From an uncultured Prevotellaceae bacterium (GTDB lineage: Bacteria > Bacteroidota > Bacteroidia > Bacteroidales > Bacteroidaceae): a stretch of DNA of 39,961 nt. Positions 13,993-21,731 of the stretch are shown one piece after another. The stretch lies in contig ONCZ01000046.1 of the NCBI GenBank assembly GCA_900316445.1, positions 1-39,961 of the forward strand. The letters run 5' to 3'. The notes beneath the pieces were generated by a model. That model saw only the letters and a list, made by a program, of their open reading frames with translations. It was not told the origin of the DNA and ran no database searches. Made by a program: the position numbers and the translations under genes. The number at the start of each line of letters is the position of its first letter. The first letter of the stretch is position 1.

Positions 13993-14489
13993 CAGAAGAA
14001 CAAAAATTGGCGTTCTTGGACAAGATGGTCAGGAACGGTGTGAACATCGGACAGTTGATCATGGATAACCATGGTACGATGGAGATCAGTAACAACATGG
14101 GTGGCAGTGGTGAGGAGAGGAAGCCCAAGGTGACGGAAGAGCATATCGCCAGGGCACTGATGGCGCTGAACGGCAAGGGTAAGCCCATCGACAGCCAGCG
14201 GGCATGGCTGGGAGCCTGCTGCCTGCTGGGATGGAAGTACGGATTTCCCAGGAACCTGAAGGACTGCTGCCAGCAGTTAGAGGGACTGGTGGACATGGGC
14301 GAAGTAGAGTTCGAGTGCAAGTACGACAGCATCCGCATGTATGGCAGTTGGAAGTTCGTCAAGGAGAAGTATGACGACTGGGAGGACTACACGCCGAGGG
14401 ACGACGAGAGGGCCATGTTTGAGAAGAGCCTCTCGGTGGCACAATCCTTGGAGAAAGAGATACTGAAACAGGCTGAACTGGAGGTGTAG
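13989..14489 (+). CDS. Hypothetical protein with GQLIMDNHG motif
   Basis: A 166-residue protein. Residues 1-40 carry a helix followed by NIGQLIMDNHGTMEISNNMGG, sharing the GQL-x-MDNHG motif with the upstream partner. The rest contains EEHIARALMALNGKGKPIDSQRAWLGACCLLGWKYGFP, a likely helical bundle, and ends in acidic helices. I recognise it only as a recurrent Bacteroidales hypothetical protein. Translation is coupled to the upstream gene (4-bp overlap) and it is followed by a good terminator, so the two genes form a complete unit. Confidence 0.6.
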   Translation: MTEEQKLAFLDKMVRNGVNIGQLIMDNHGTMEISNNMGGSGEERKPKVTEEHIARALMALNGKGKPIDSQRAWLGACCLLGWKYGFPRNLKDCCQQLEGLVDMGEVEFECKYDSIRMYGSWKFVKEKYDDWEDYTPRDDERAMFEKSLSVAQSLEKEILKQAELEV

Positions 14490-14531
14490 TTCACAATCAG
14501 TTTACAAAGAGTTCACAAAGAAATCACAAAA

Positions 14532-14560
14532 CGCTACAGCAACCCTGTGGCGTTTTTTTT
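14532..14560 (+). terminator. Intrinsic terminator
   Basis: CGCTACAG (14532-14539) pairs with CTGTGGCG (14545-14552) with one G-U, followed by eight T. It ends the two-gene unit. Confidence 0.8.
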
Positions 14561-14565
14561 ATGCC

Positions 14566-14573
14566 TAAATTTG
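14566..14573 (+). promoter_or_regulatory. Probable promoter (TAAATTTG) of the Rha-like gene
   Basis: TAAATTTG immediately follows the terminator and would give a leader of about 70 nt before the ATG at 14653. No clear -33 TTG. Confidence 0.4.
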
Positions 14574-14652
14574 CCGACGCAAACTTGCAACAAGGCGAAA
14601 GTCCGGACCGCCGTAAGCAGGGAGCGAGATAAAGTAAATTAAGGTATAAAGA

Positions 14653-15381
14653 ATGAATCAGATTATTATCAAATTGAATGATTTCTCGGATGATGAGCAG
14701 CGCATCACCTCGAAGGAGATTGCAGAACTGACCGGTAAGGCCCACAACCACGTGATGCGTGACATCAGAAACATGGAGCCCGCCTGGGAGAAAGTACATC
14801 AGTCCAAATTTGGACGGATGCAAATCCGGGAGAAACTTCCCAACAACGGATACCGTTACATCACTGTCTATGCCCTGACGAAGCTGGAGTGCCTCTACAT
14901 CGCCACGAAGTATAATGACGAGGCCCGTGCCAAGCTCGTACTGCGCTGGGCAGAGAAAGAGGGCATCACAGCCCAGGCCATGGAGCACGAGGTGCTGAGA
15001 CTGGAGACGGAGAACGAGATCCTGAAGCGCAGCGACGAAATCCTGCGCGTGGAAATCTCTGAGGAGAACGCTCCTGCCACGGACTGCTTCACGAACACGG
15101 AGATGGCGAAGATGCTGCACGTGGACCGCAAGTGGCTGACCTCGATGCTGCGTCGTGAGGAGGTGCTCATCTGGACGGGTGACCGTTACGAGCTGCAGCC
15201 GCCGTACGACCTGATGGGACTGGAGATGTACCGTCATCATCAGGGCTACAGCCTGAGGGGCGAGCGCAAGAAGTGTGTCTATATGGTGTGGACACCGAAG
15301 GGCAAGGAGTTCCTGAAGGATCTCGTGGCCCGTGTGAAGAAGGAAGAGAAAGAACCGAAAAGACTGGCTTATGTTTATTAA
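14653..15381 (+). CDS. Rha-family / KilAC-type phage regulatory protein
   Basis: A 242-residue DNA-binding protein. Residues 17-95 match the Rha phage regulatory family (ITSKEIAELTGKAHNHVMRDIRNM, then YALTKLECLYIATKY). A charged coiled-coil (about 110-140) leads to a C-terminal antirepressor-like KilAC/ANT domain (FTNTEMAKMLHVDRKWLTSMLRREEVL ... YMVWTPKGKEFL). Relatives occur in temperate phages and mobile elements as antirepressors or superinfection regulators. GC content is higher than in the RiPP block. It leads an operon with 15395. It supports a phage- or satellite-like origin for the 14.6-19.3 kb cluster. Confidence 0.8.
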   Translation: MNQIIIKLNDFSDDEQRITSKEIAELTGKAHNHVMRDIRNMEPAWEKVHQSKFGRMQIREKLPNNGYRYITVYALTKLECLYIATKYNDEARAKLVLRWAEKEGITAQAMEHEVLRLETENEILKRSDEILRVEISEENAPATDCFTNTEMAKMLHVDRKWLTSMLRREEVLIWTGDRYELQPPYDLMGLEMYRHHQGYSLRGERKKCVYMVWTPKGKEFLKDLVARVKKEEKEPKRLAYVY

Positions 15382-15394
15382 AGGAGGAAAGACG

Positions 15395-15721
15395 ATGAAG
15401 AAGTACATATTTGTTTTGAATGGCGTCGAGCTGTTGAAGAAGATCGCAGTCGACAAGAGAGCGGAGGGTGTTCTGTTTATCGACGAGAACACAGGGTGTC
15501 TAACTTTCAAGGCGTACAATCGCAAGAGCAAGAAACGCTGGCGTGACAAGATCATCCGCTATCTGGAACATGGCTGGGTGAAGGAGTCGGCAGAGCGCAT
15601 CAAGGTCTACGAGAGCATCCCGAAGGTTATCGGCACAGCCCGGATGATGGGGACACTCGACAGGGAGATGCAGTCGGCGAAGGACGCGCTGATTGAACGA
15701 CAGATCATCGACAATGTGTAA
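15395..15721 (+). CDS. Hypothetical basic protein behind rha-like gene
   Basis: A 108-residue lysine- and arginine-rich protein (MKKYIFVLNGVELLKKIAVDKRAEG). Strong beta-alpha character at the N-terminus and a basic central part (YNRKSKKRWRDKIIRYLEHGW) suggest nucleic-acid contact, but no family is recognised. The ATG at 15395 is preceded by AAAGGAGGAAA, an unusually good Shine-Dalgarno for Bacteroidetes, and it is this that selects it over the TTG-like frame start at 15371. It lies 13 bp after the Rha-like gene. Confidence 0.55.
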   Translation: MKKYIFVLNGVELLKKIAVDKRAEGVLFIDENTGCLTFKAYNRKSKKRWRDKIIRYLEHGWVKESAERIKVYESIPKVIGTARMMGTLDREMQSAKDALIERQIIDNV

Positions 15722-15767
15722 AATTAAAAAATCAGAAAATTAAAGAATTAAAAATTAAAGAACTATA

Positions 15768-15923
15768 ATGGAAAACTTAGTAACAATCGTAGAGGTGGGC
15801 GCATACTCTGAGCGCCAGTATCAGAAACAGGACGGAACCACGAGAATGCGTTCTACATCACAGACCTGCAAACGCTTTAAAGACAACGGATTTAACGGAT
15901 TAGACGGATTAAAGAATGATTAA
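15768..15923 (+). CDS. Small ORF upstream of VirE-N gene
   Basis: A 51-codon frame (MENLVTIVEVGAYSERQYQK...) whose last 8 bp overlap the VirE-N start at 15916. The first half has the look of a beta-strand opening an OB-fold protein; the second half reads GFNGLDGLKND from a DNA stretch of near-repeats (GGATTTAACGGATTAGACGG), so it may be the stump of a longer gene. It is preceded by octamer AATTAAA-type repeats (15721-15760). Translation is plausible but unproven. Confidence 0.4.
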   Translation: MENLVTIVEVGAYSERQYQKQDGTTRMRSTSQTCKRFKDNGFNGLDGLKND

Positions 15924-16869
15924 TTACCAAAAAGACGTTAAGAAGACCTCTGTCGCGAAATGCGGCAGAGGGGACTTCTGGAGAGAAGTGAAGAGCCAGA
16001 AGACGGAATGGCATATCAATGCCCGAAGAGCTGTCAAGGCAGCAGTAAAAGCTGACCTTGACGGAGAGGGCGCAGCTGCCATCCACACCTGGCTGCAGAA
16101 TACGGACTACCAGAAGTTTTTGATCAGGAAGCCTAAGAAACTGAGTTCGAAAAAGGCCAAAGAGGCCTGGGCCAAGAAGAGCGACGAAGAGAAACTGCTG
16201 GCTTGGGCGGAGGAACTGAAGCAGGAACTGACAGCGTTTGTGTTCTGTTGTTATCTCTTTGATGAAGTCAAGCGCAAGAAGAAAAAGAAGGATGGTACGA
16301 CCTATGAGGTCACGGAACGCCCACGACAGCTGAAGTACTGCCATCTCAACGGATTGGTGATGCTGGATATTGACCATGTAGAGAACCCCATGCAGATATG
16401 GTGGAAGCTGCGTGAGATGAAAGAACTGATGAATCGTGTGGCTCTGGTTCATATATCATGCTCAGGTGACGGTCTCCGTATCATCTTCACTGCCGATATC
16501 AAGACCGGCAATCTTGCGGACAATCAGATTGTTTTTGCACAGACTCTTGGATACAGGGCCGACAGTTCTTGTATCGACGCCACTCGCACATCTTTCTGTC
16601 CGAAGGAGGATGAGATCCTTTACATTAATGAGGAACTATTATTTGATTACTACAATGAAGCATTTGACAAGAAGTACACAGATGAGTACCGTAAGAAGAG
16701 AACTCAACCACTATTTCATCAGTTTTGTGCTGGGGATGAGGAAACGACAAGTGCCAGTAATAAAACGACAACTGGGATAAGACAACATTTAATGGCGACA
16801 ATGTGTCGCCACAGGCAGAAGTTCTGCCTGAAAAAGAGTTGTCTATGTTGTCAAAGTTGTCGTCAATAA
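15916..16869 (+). CDS. VirE N-terminal domain (BT4734/BF3469-type) protein
   Basis: A 317-residue protein. Residues 1-130 are basic and helical. The conserved core is NGLVMLDIDHVENP (DxD, primase-polymerase-like acidic pair) with LVHISCSGDGLRIIF and the ATRTSFCPKEDEILYIN block, the signature of the VirE-N/BT4734 family, a primase-like module usually coupled to DUF3987. The last 50 residues (from about 268, HQFCAGDEETTS) become Cys/Lys/Arg-rich and lack conservation, and the downstream DUF3987 frame begins within this segment. The two may be the halves of one ancestral protein. Function: DNA replication or priming of a mobile element is inferred from family. Confidence 0.75.
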   Translation: MINYQKDVKKTSVAKCGRGDFWREVKSQKTEWHINARRAVKAAVKADLDGEGAAAIHTWLQNTDYQKFLIRKPKKLSSKKAKEAWAKKSDEEKLLAWAEELKQELTAFVFCCYLFDEVKRKKKKKDGTTYEVTERPRQLKYCHLNGLVMLDIDHVENPMQIWWKLREMKELMNRVALVHISCSGDGLRIIFTADIKTGNLADNQIVFAQTLGYRADSSCIDATRTSFCPKEDEILYINEELLFDYYNEAFDKKYTDEYRKKRTQPLFHQFCAGDEETTSASNKTTTGIRQHLMATMCRHRQKFCLKKSCLCCQSCRQ

Positions 16870-18659
16870 AATGGAGGGGCTATGATGTACAAAGTATTAT
16901 TGATCAGCGTTATGCTGATAAACTGCCATGCGCAGAGGATTCCAATAGACACAAGGAGAGCCTTAAGCTCGCCACAGACCTCTTGCTTATGCTCGACGGC
17001 GACAAGAAACTGGTGCAAAGAATCGTGGAGACTCAGCCCTGGGTTAAGGAGATCATTGAGGAAAGAGATGAGAATGTGGCCCAGACGGTGGAGAGTGCAG
17101 CGGGGTGTGTCGCGGAGAAGGAAAAGAAGTATGCAAGCTCGCTGCCATCCAAGGCCATGCTTGAGGCGGTGAGGAAGGTCACAGGGAAAGACTATCGGGA
17201 GGTAGTAAAAAGCCTAGATCAGACCACCCCTGGCCCCTCCTACTCAGGAGGGGAAATAAATAGACTGTTGGATCAGTGGGGAGCAGAGATAGAGGAGATG
17301 TTTGAAGATTTCCCGGTGTTGAAGGATGTGTGTGCCGGACTGAAGCGCAGCCAGTATCCTGCTGCAGTGTTTGTGGCTGGCGGTACGGCGATGACGCTGA
17401 TGACCAGATGTTGGTACAGGTTTTATCACAGGCCCCAGCAGGAGAGGCGCCTAAACTGCTCGCTGTTCATCATCGGACATCCGGCATCAAACAAGTCGAT
17501 GGCTGATGACATCTATGAGATCCTGTCTGCACCTATCGCAGATGCTGACAAGCCAGGACTGTTAGCCCTGAACCGCTATAAAAAGGATACGAAGAAGAAG
17601 GCTGCCAACAAGGAGGGCAAGGACAAGCCACAGGGTATTATCCGCATCCATCCTGCAAGAACGAGCAACGGTCAGCTGATTCAGGACATGCTCAATGCCA
17701 AGGATATTGTGGAAGGCAAAGAGATCCAATTGCACATGCTGACGTTTGACACAGAGTTGGATAACTCGATCATGCTCCAGAGCGGAGGTTCATGGATCAA
17801 CAAGCAGGCGATGGAACTGAAGGCTTTCCACAACGAGAAGGACGGTCAGATGTATCAGAACTCGGATTCGCCCGTCGATGAGTTCCGTGTGACCTGGAAT
17901 TACATCTATACAGGCACACCGATAGCCTTGAAGAAGAAGGTGAACGAGAAGAACTTCGGTAGCGGCCTCTCCACCCGTCTCGCTGTGATTCCCATGCCGA
18001 AGACAAACTTTGAGATGATGGCGTTCGAGGAGCAGAAGGCTATTGACTGGCAGAGGCTGGAACGCATGAAGACCTGGGCCTTCAAACTCGACACCCGGTT
18101 TGGCGAACTGCCCTTGTGGCCATTGGTGAAGCGTCTCTATGACTGGACCAAAGACCGTATGGCGGATTGTGCTGAGGATGATTCGGAAGCTAACGAACTG
18201 ATGTTGAAGCGTGTGCCATACCATGCCCTGAACTATGCTGCTCCTTTCATCGACATGCGCCACTTTGATCATCTTCATCTGGTGGGGAAGTATTGGGAAG
18301 GAACCTACGAAGTGGATGATACCGACTGGAAACTCTGCGAGCTGATAGCCCGTATCCAGTATGCCACCCAGCAGCATTTCTTCGGAGTATTGGCTGAGAA
18401 ATACTTTGATGACATGAACGGCGATGTGCAGGTGACAGGAAGCCGGCATCGGCAGAAGTCCGTAGATGGCTACAACCGTCTGCCGGAAGAGTTCACAAAG
18501 GAAGATGTCATCCATTGCTTCGGCTACAAAGGCGACAGTTCTGCTTTCGTGAAGATCAAGCGCCTGATGGACAAAGGCCTGATAGAGAAATATGAGGAGA
18601 CAGACAAGGATGGCTACGTATGTACGAAGTACCGCAAACTGAGTAAAATGGGGTTGTGA
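16803..18659 (+). CDS. DUF3987 domain protein (helicase/primase-like)
   Basis: A 618-residue protein starting with GTG at 16803 inside the VirE-N gene, in another frame. Residues 60-120 resemble the PriCT-like linker. From about residue 140 it is DUF3987: YPAAVFVAGGTAMTLMTRCWYRF, then FIIGHPASNKSMADD (Walker A-like), DTELDNSIMLQSGGSW (Walker B-like) and GSGLSTRLAVIPMP (sensor/arginine region). The C-terminal part has a winged-helix-like VIHCFGYKGDSSAFVKIKRLMDKGLIE. A REP-like element is inserted in frame at residues about 138-152 (TTPGPSYSGGE). The protein probably acts with VirE-N as a primase-helicase; no direct evidence. Confidence 0.75.
   Translation: MSPQAEVLPEKELSMLSKLSSIKWRGYDVQSIIDQRYADKLPCAEDSNRHKESLKLATDLLLMLDGDKKLVQRIVETQPWVKEIIEERDENVAQTVESAAGCVAEKEKKYASSLPSKAMLEAVRKVTGKDYREVVKSLDQTTPGPSYSGGEINRLLDQWGAEIEEMFEDFPVLKDVCAGLKRSQYPAAVFVAGGTAMTLMTRCWYRFYHRPQQERRLNCSLFIIGHPASNKSMADDIYEILSAPIADADKPGLLALNRYKKDTKKKAANKEGKDKPQGIIRIHPARTSNGQLIQDMLNAKDIVEGKEIQLHMLTFDTELDNSIMLQSGGSWINKQAMELKAFHNEKDGQMYQNSDSPVDEFRVTWNYIYTGTPIALKKKVNEKNFGSGLSTRLAVIPMPKTNFEMMAFEEQKAIDWQRLERMKTWAFKLDTRFGELPLWPLVKRLYDWTKDRMADCAEDDSEANELMLKRVPYHALNYAAPFIDMRHFDHLHLVGKYWEGTYEVDDTDWKLCELIARIQYATQQHFFGVLAEKYFDDMNGDVQVTGSRHRQKSVDGYNRLPEEFTKEDVIHCFGYKGDSSAFVKIKRLMDKGLIEKYEETDKDGYVCTKYRKLSKMGL
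17217..17257. repeat. REP-like element inside the DUF3987 gene
   Basis: The order is CAGACCACCCC, then hairpin CCCCTCCT (17234-17241) and AGGAGGGG (17246-17253), then AAA. It is a single unit of the element found doubled at 18912-19022, here translated in frame as TTPGPSYSGGE. Confidence 0.8.
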
Positions 18660-18664
18660 CCTGA

Positions 18665-18693
18665 CTTTCACTTTCATACTTTCAAACTTTCAA
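18665..18693 (+). repeat. CTTTCA-rich element before the M15 peptidase gene
   Basis: Repeated CTTTCA/ACTTTCAA steps fill the 47-bp gap between DUF3987 and the M15 gene. It is very similar to both arms of the inverted repeat at 897-917 and 1041-1061. Confidence 0.7.
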
Positions 18694-18706
18694 AAGGAAA
18701 ATCAAA

Positions 18707-19315
18707 ATGGAAAAAGTAGAAATCAACAAAACGATGCACCTCTCCGAGCACTTCAAGCTCGGGGAGGTTACGAAGAGCAAGCACACTGAGATCAATAACA
18801 TTCCCAGCCATATTGCTATTGAGAACTTGAAAAGGGTTTGCGAGTGGTTAGAAGAACTGCGCAGACGGTATAACGAGCGATATGTATTTTCTAGGAATGA
18901 GGAGCGCTCGGTTTCCCCTCCTGAGTTAGGAGGGGTTAGGGGTGGTCTGAACAGTGGGATTTATAGCGCTTCTTCAGACCACCCCACCCATACGGGCACC
19001 CCTCCTAACTTAGGAGGGGAAATAGATACCGAAGAGCCCATCATAATTAATAGCGGGTATAGATCGCCGGAGCTGAATAAGAAAGTGGGTGGATCACCGA
19101 CGAGCAATCATCTGACAGGGTGTGCTGTGGATATCAGAGTGAATGGTATTGAGCAGGCGATGAGATATGCAGTGATCCTGATGGACTATGCCGACGAGAC
19201 CAAGCAGGACTATGATGAGTTGCTGATAGAAAGAAATCGTAGCGGTGGCTACTGGCTACACTTCGCCGTGAGACCAAAGGACAATCGGAGAAAAACGATG
19301 TTCTTGCAGAAGTAA
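18707..19315 (+). CDS. M15-family peptidase (D-Ala-D-Ala carboxypeptidase-like)
   Basis: A 202-residue protein. The N-terminus MHLSEHFKLGEVTKSKH is the usual peptidoglycan-hydrolase entry. The zinc site motifs are PIIINSGYRSPELNKKVGGSPTSNHLTGCAVDI (His and Asp ligands) and YWLHFAVRP (second His), as in M15 D-Ala-D-Ala carboxypeptidases and phage endolysins. Family members are about 140-160 residues; here a 37-codon insertion (residues about 69-106, SVSPPELGG...NLGGE) comes from an in-frame REP-like pair and should form a loop between conserved blocks. No signal peptide, as in phage-type enzymes. It closes the cluster and has a terminator. A deletion scar of a second copy exists at 33803-33895. 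Confidence 0.8.
   Translation: MEKVEINKTMHLSEHFKLGEVTKSKHTEINNIPSHIAIENLKRVCEWLEELRRRYNERYVFSRNEERSVSPPELGGVRGGLNSGIYSASSDHPTHTGTPPNLGGEIDTEEPIIINSGYRSPELNKKVGGSPTSNHLTGCAVDIRVNGIEQAMRYAVILMDYADETKQDYDELLIERNRSGGYWLHFAVRPKDNRRKTMFLQK
18912..19022. repeat. REP-like pair (REPIN-type) inside the M15 gene
   Basis: Two inverted units with hairpin CCCCTCCT...AGGAGGGG and tails GGTGGTCTG and CAGACCACC face each other around a 23-nt spacer. The whole insert is 111 bp (37 codons), so the reading frame is preserved. Confidence 0.85.
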
Positions 19316-19322
19316 ATAAAGG

Positions 19323-19355
19323 TCACAAAGGGACAGAAACCCTCTGTGATTTTTT
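19323..19355 (+). terminator. Intrinsic terminator after the M15 gene
   Basis: TCACAAAGGG (19323-19332) pairs with CCCTCTGTGA (19340-19349) with one mismatch, then a run of six T. Confidence 0.8.
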
Positions 19356-19384
19356 AGGTTTAGTGAAAAAAATGGATGATTAGT

Positions 19385-19414
19385 TTGATAATTCGGAAAA
19401 AAATCGTAAATTTG
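19385..19414 (+). promoter_or_regulatory. Promoter of the hydrolase-barrel-phosphoesterase operon
   Basis: TTG (19385-19387), 19 bp, TAAATTTG (19407-19414), 57 bp before the ATG at 19472. Confidence 0.65.
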
Positions 19415-19471
19415 CAGCGAATAATCAGATTTTATCTAGAAAGATTACTGACCACATAAAAAACTACAGTT

Positions 19472-21013
19472 ATGTCAATATCAAAATTGAGGCTTTTGCC
19501 TGCCATCCTGAGCTGCCTTGTAAGCAGCGCATGGGCTGCCGAGATTTCGGACAGCCTGAAAAAGTTGAATACCATTTATCATGCCACGACGTTCGTGTAT
19601 AATTACCCGTCGAAAAACGTTGCGGGCGAGGACGTGGTGCTCTCGTCGGCACTCGTCGCCTGGTTGCCGGATGAGCCCAAGGAGACCGACAGCATCGAGT
19701 CGCTCCACATCTACAGTCACTTCACCATTACCGCTGATCACGAGTGTCCAACATCGGAGCTCAACATTAAAGAAAGGGCACTCTTCTCCGTTCTGTTGAA
19801 GGATGCATACGGGATGGAGGTGGATCCTGCCCAGAACTTTATCAGCCATGCCGTGATCATTGCCCCTGACTACGAGGGCTATGGTGCCACTAAAGATGTG
19901 CCGCATCCCTATCTGGCACAGGAACTGACGGCAAGACAAGTGATGGACGCCGTGGAGTATGGCATGCAACTCTATAAGAAGCACGTCGATGACAAGCGGG
20001 CGCTGCCCTTCAAGAGCGACTGGCGGTCGTTCGGCTTCGGCTTCTCACAAGGTGGTGCCGTGGCCGTGGCCGTGCAGCGATATATGGAGGAGCAGGGACT
20101 GGACGAGCAGTGGCGCTACCGTGGTACGATCTGCGGTGACGGCCCGTACGACCTGATTGCCACCCTGCGCTACTACGTGGAGGATGACGGCAACAGCTAT
20201 GGCCAGCAGACCGACCATCGCAAGGGAATAAACACGATGCCGATGGTGGTGCCCCTGATCATCAAGGGTATGATAGACACGCACCCCGACATGAAGGGCC
20301 ATCAGCTGACGGACTACCTCTCGCAGCAGTTCCTCGACACGGGCATCATGGATTGGCTGGAGAGCAAGGAGTATGTGGTCAACGATATCCATGAGATGTG
20401 GTACGACCAACTGCAGGAGGGTTTTGACGCTGGCGAAAGGCAGTACACGAAGGAGCAGATGGCAGAGCTGTTCGAGTCGCCCAAGGAGAATCGTGTGTGG
20501 GCGCACCTCGACAAGCTCTTCACGCCCGCCTTCTACGAATATATGACGAATCCGGCCAACTTCGACAAAGTGCCGACGGAGAAGGGGGATCCCTGCAAGG
20601 ATCTGCATCGCGCCCTGGCAGACAACAGCGTCAGCTCGGGCTGGGAACCCAAGCACCGCATACAGTTCGTACACTCGAAGGGCGACATGGTGGTGCCATA
20701 CGGCAACTACCTCGCATTCCGTGATGCCCATCCTGACGGCGAAGGCACGCTCTACAGGATTGACGACGGCGTGACGCCTTCCGACCATATAGAAGCAGGC
20801 ACCGTGTTCTACCTGAACCTCACCACCTTGGGCGAATACGGCAAGTACTTCCAATGGCTCGACGAGAGCGGAACAACGGGCATCCGGTCAATTGATAATG
20901 GAAAATGGATAATGGATAATTATTGGTATGACCTGCAGGGCCGCAAGCTCCCAGGCAAGCCGACGCAAAAGGGTATCTATATCTATAAAGGTAAGAAACG
21001 AATCATCCAATAA
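19472..21013 (+). CDS. Secreted alpha/beta hydrolase (lipase/esterase-like)
   Basis: A 513-residue exported enzyme: signal peptide 1-22 (LPAILSCLVSSAWA), then an alpha/beta hydrolase. GFSQGG holds the nucleophile S192; HSKGDMVVPYGN gives the likely acid (Asp) and PSDHIEAG the His. The IAPDYEGYGATKDVPHPYL strand resembles fungal-type secretory lipases and related Bacteroidetes esterases. A Prevotella-type C-terminal motif WYDLQGRKLPGKPTQKGIYIYKGKK ends the protein and suggests surface sorting; a heptamer tandem repeat (20894-20921) is translated as NGKWIMDN directly before it. The gene stops 3 bp before the next ATG, so it is cotranscribed with 21014 and 21732. Confidence 0.75.
   Translation: MSISKLRLLPAILSCLVSSAWAAEISDSLKKLNTIYHATTFVYNYPSKNVAGEDVVLSSALVAWLPDEPKETDSIESLHIYSHFTITADHECPTSELNIKERALFSVLLKDAYGMEVDPAQNFISHAVIIAPDYEGYGATKDVPHPYLAQELTARQVMDAVEYGMQLYKKHVDDKRALPFKSDWRSFGFGFSQGGAVAVAVQRYMEEQGLDEQWRYRGTICGDGPYDLIATLRYYVEDDGNSYGQQTDHRKGINTMPMVVPLIIKGMIDTHPDMKGHQLTDYLSQQFLDTGIMDWLESKEYVVNDIHEMWYDQLQEGFDAGERQYTKEQMAELFESPKENRVWAHLDKLFTPAFYEYMTNPANFDKVPTEKGDPCKDLHRALADNSVSSGWEPKHRIQFVHSKGDMVVPYGNYLAFRDAHPDGEGTLYRIDDGVTPSDHIEAGTVFYLNLTTLGEYGKYFQWLDESGTTGIRSIDNGKWIMDNYWYDLQGRKLPGKPTQKGIYIYKGKKRIIQ
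20894..20921. repeat. Heptamer tandem repeat (GATAATG-type, 4 units) in coding DNA
   Basis: GATAATG, GAAAATG, GATAATG, GATAATT in a row, in frame at the end of the hydrolase gene, just before its C-terminal sorting-like motif. Confidence 0.75.
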
Positions 21014-21727
21014 ATGTTATTCAGACATCTGATCATGACCACCCTCGCCTGCTGTCTGGCTGGCAGAGGCATGGCACAGGCCTACAACGGCATGCACAAG
21101 TATGACGGTGAGCATCCGAACGTGCTGACAAGCTATTTGACGGTGGGTGACAACATCCTATGCGATCATTTCTACGGCTTAGAGGCATCGTACACACGCC
21201 ATCTCACCGACCGCTGGCACGTGGGAGGCGACATGCAGGTGCAGATGGGCAAACAGCTCTATTCAGTGGATGTGCAAGGCGGCTACAGACTGCCCGTGAA
21301 GTGGATGGACTTCTACCTCGACGGCAAGGTGATGTACAACCGCTACCAGCGCTGGGGGACGAACGAGATCATGATCAACCTCTCGCTGACGTGGGAGACG
21401 CCCTACTTCTACTTACGCTTCGGCGAGACCTACATCCACTATAACATGCTGGACTTCGGCTATTCGGAACCGCTGACCCTGACCGTCGGCACGGGCGTGA
21501 ACATCCGTCCGCGCTGGGACTCGTGGAACATCGGGCTGTTCATCCGCAACTACGACGACTTCTACTATGAGGCCTACAACATCAACTGGGGTGTCAATTT
21601 CTGGGCCAACCTGATGAAGGACGTCCAGCTCTTCGGCGAGGTGGACCTGAGGCCTGCCGGCAGTCTGAGCCAGCTGGCCACGGAATACGAGAAATCATTG
21701 AAGTTAGGATTAAGATATGTATGGTAA
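21014..21727 (+). CDS. Outer-membrane beta-barrel protein
   Basis: A 237-residue protein with a signal peptide (MLFRHLIMTTLACCLAGRGMAQ). The mature part alternates amphipathic strands with aromatic girdles (YFYLRFGETYIHYNMLDFGY, WNIGLFIRNYDDFYYEAYNINWGVNFW, LGLRYVW at the end), typical of a small 8- to 10-strand barrel. The terminal aromatic W fits outer-membrane assembly. It is placed directly between the hydrolase and the phosphoesterase with no gap and overlaps the next frame slightly. Possible roles are a small porin or a binding partner for the two secreted enzymes. Confidence 0.6.
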   Translation: MLFRHLIMTTLACCLAGRGMAQAYNGMHKYDGEHPNVLTSYLTVGDNILCDHFYGLEASYTRHLTDRWHVGGDMQVQMGKQLYSVDVQGGYRLPVKWMDFYLDGKVMYNRYQRWGTNEIMINLSLTWETPYFYLRFGETYIHYNMLDFGYSEPLTLTVGTGVNIRPRWDSWNIGLFIRNYDDFYYEAYNINWGVNFWANLMKDVQLFGEVDLRPAGSLSQLATEYEKSLKLGLRYVW

Positions 21728-21731
21728 GCGT

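Noticed and set aside
14590-14652. GCGAAAGTCCGGAC resembling the RNase P RNA core
   Set aside because: Only this short string matches; the 80-nt interval is far too small for RNase P RNA and lies between a promoter and a start codon.
14524-15555. Minus-strand frame of 343 codons over the Rha-like gene
   Set aside because: It begins across the plus-strand terminator and covers two coupled plus-strand genes with recognised domains and RBS.
17790-18677. Minus-strand frame of 295 codons within DUF3987
   Set aside because: Shadow of the DUF3987 gene; no promoter and no family resemblance.
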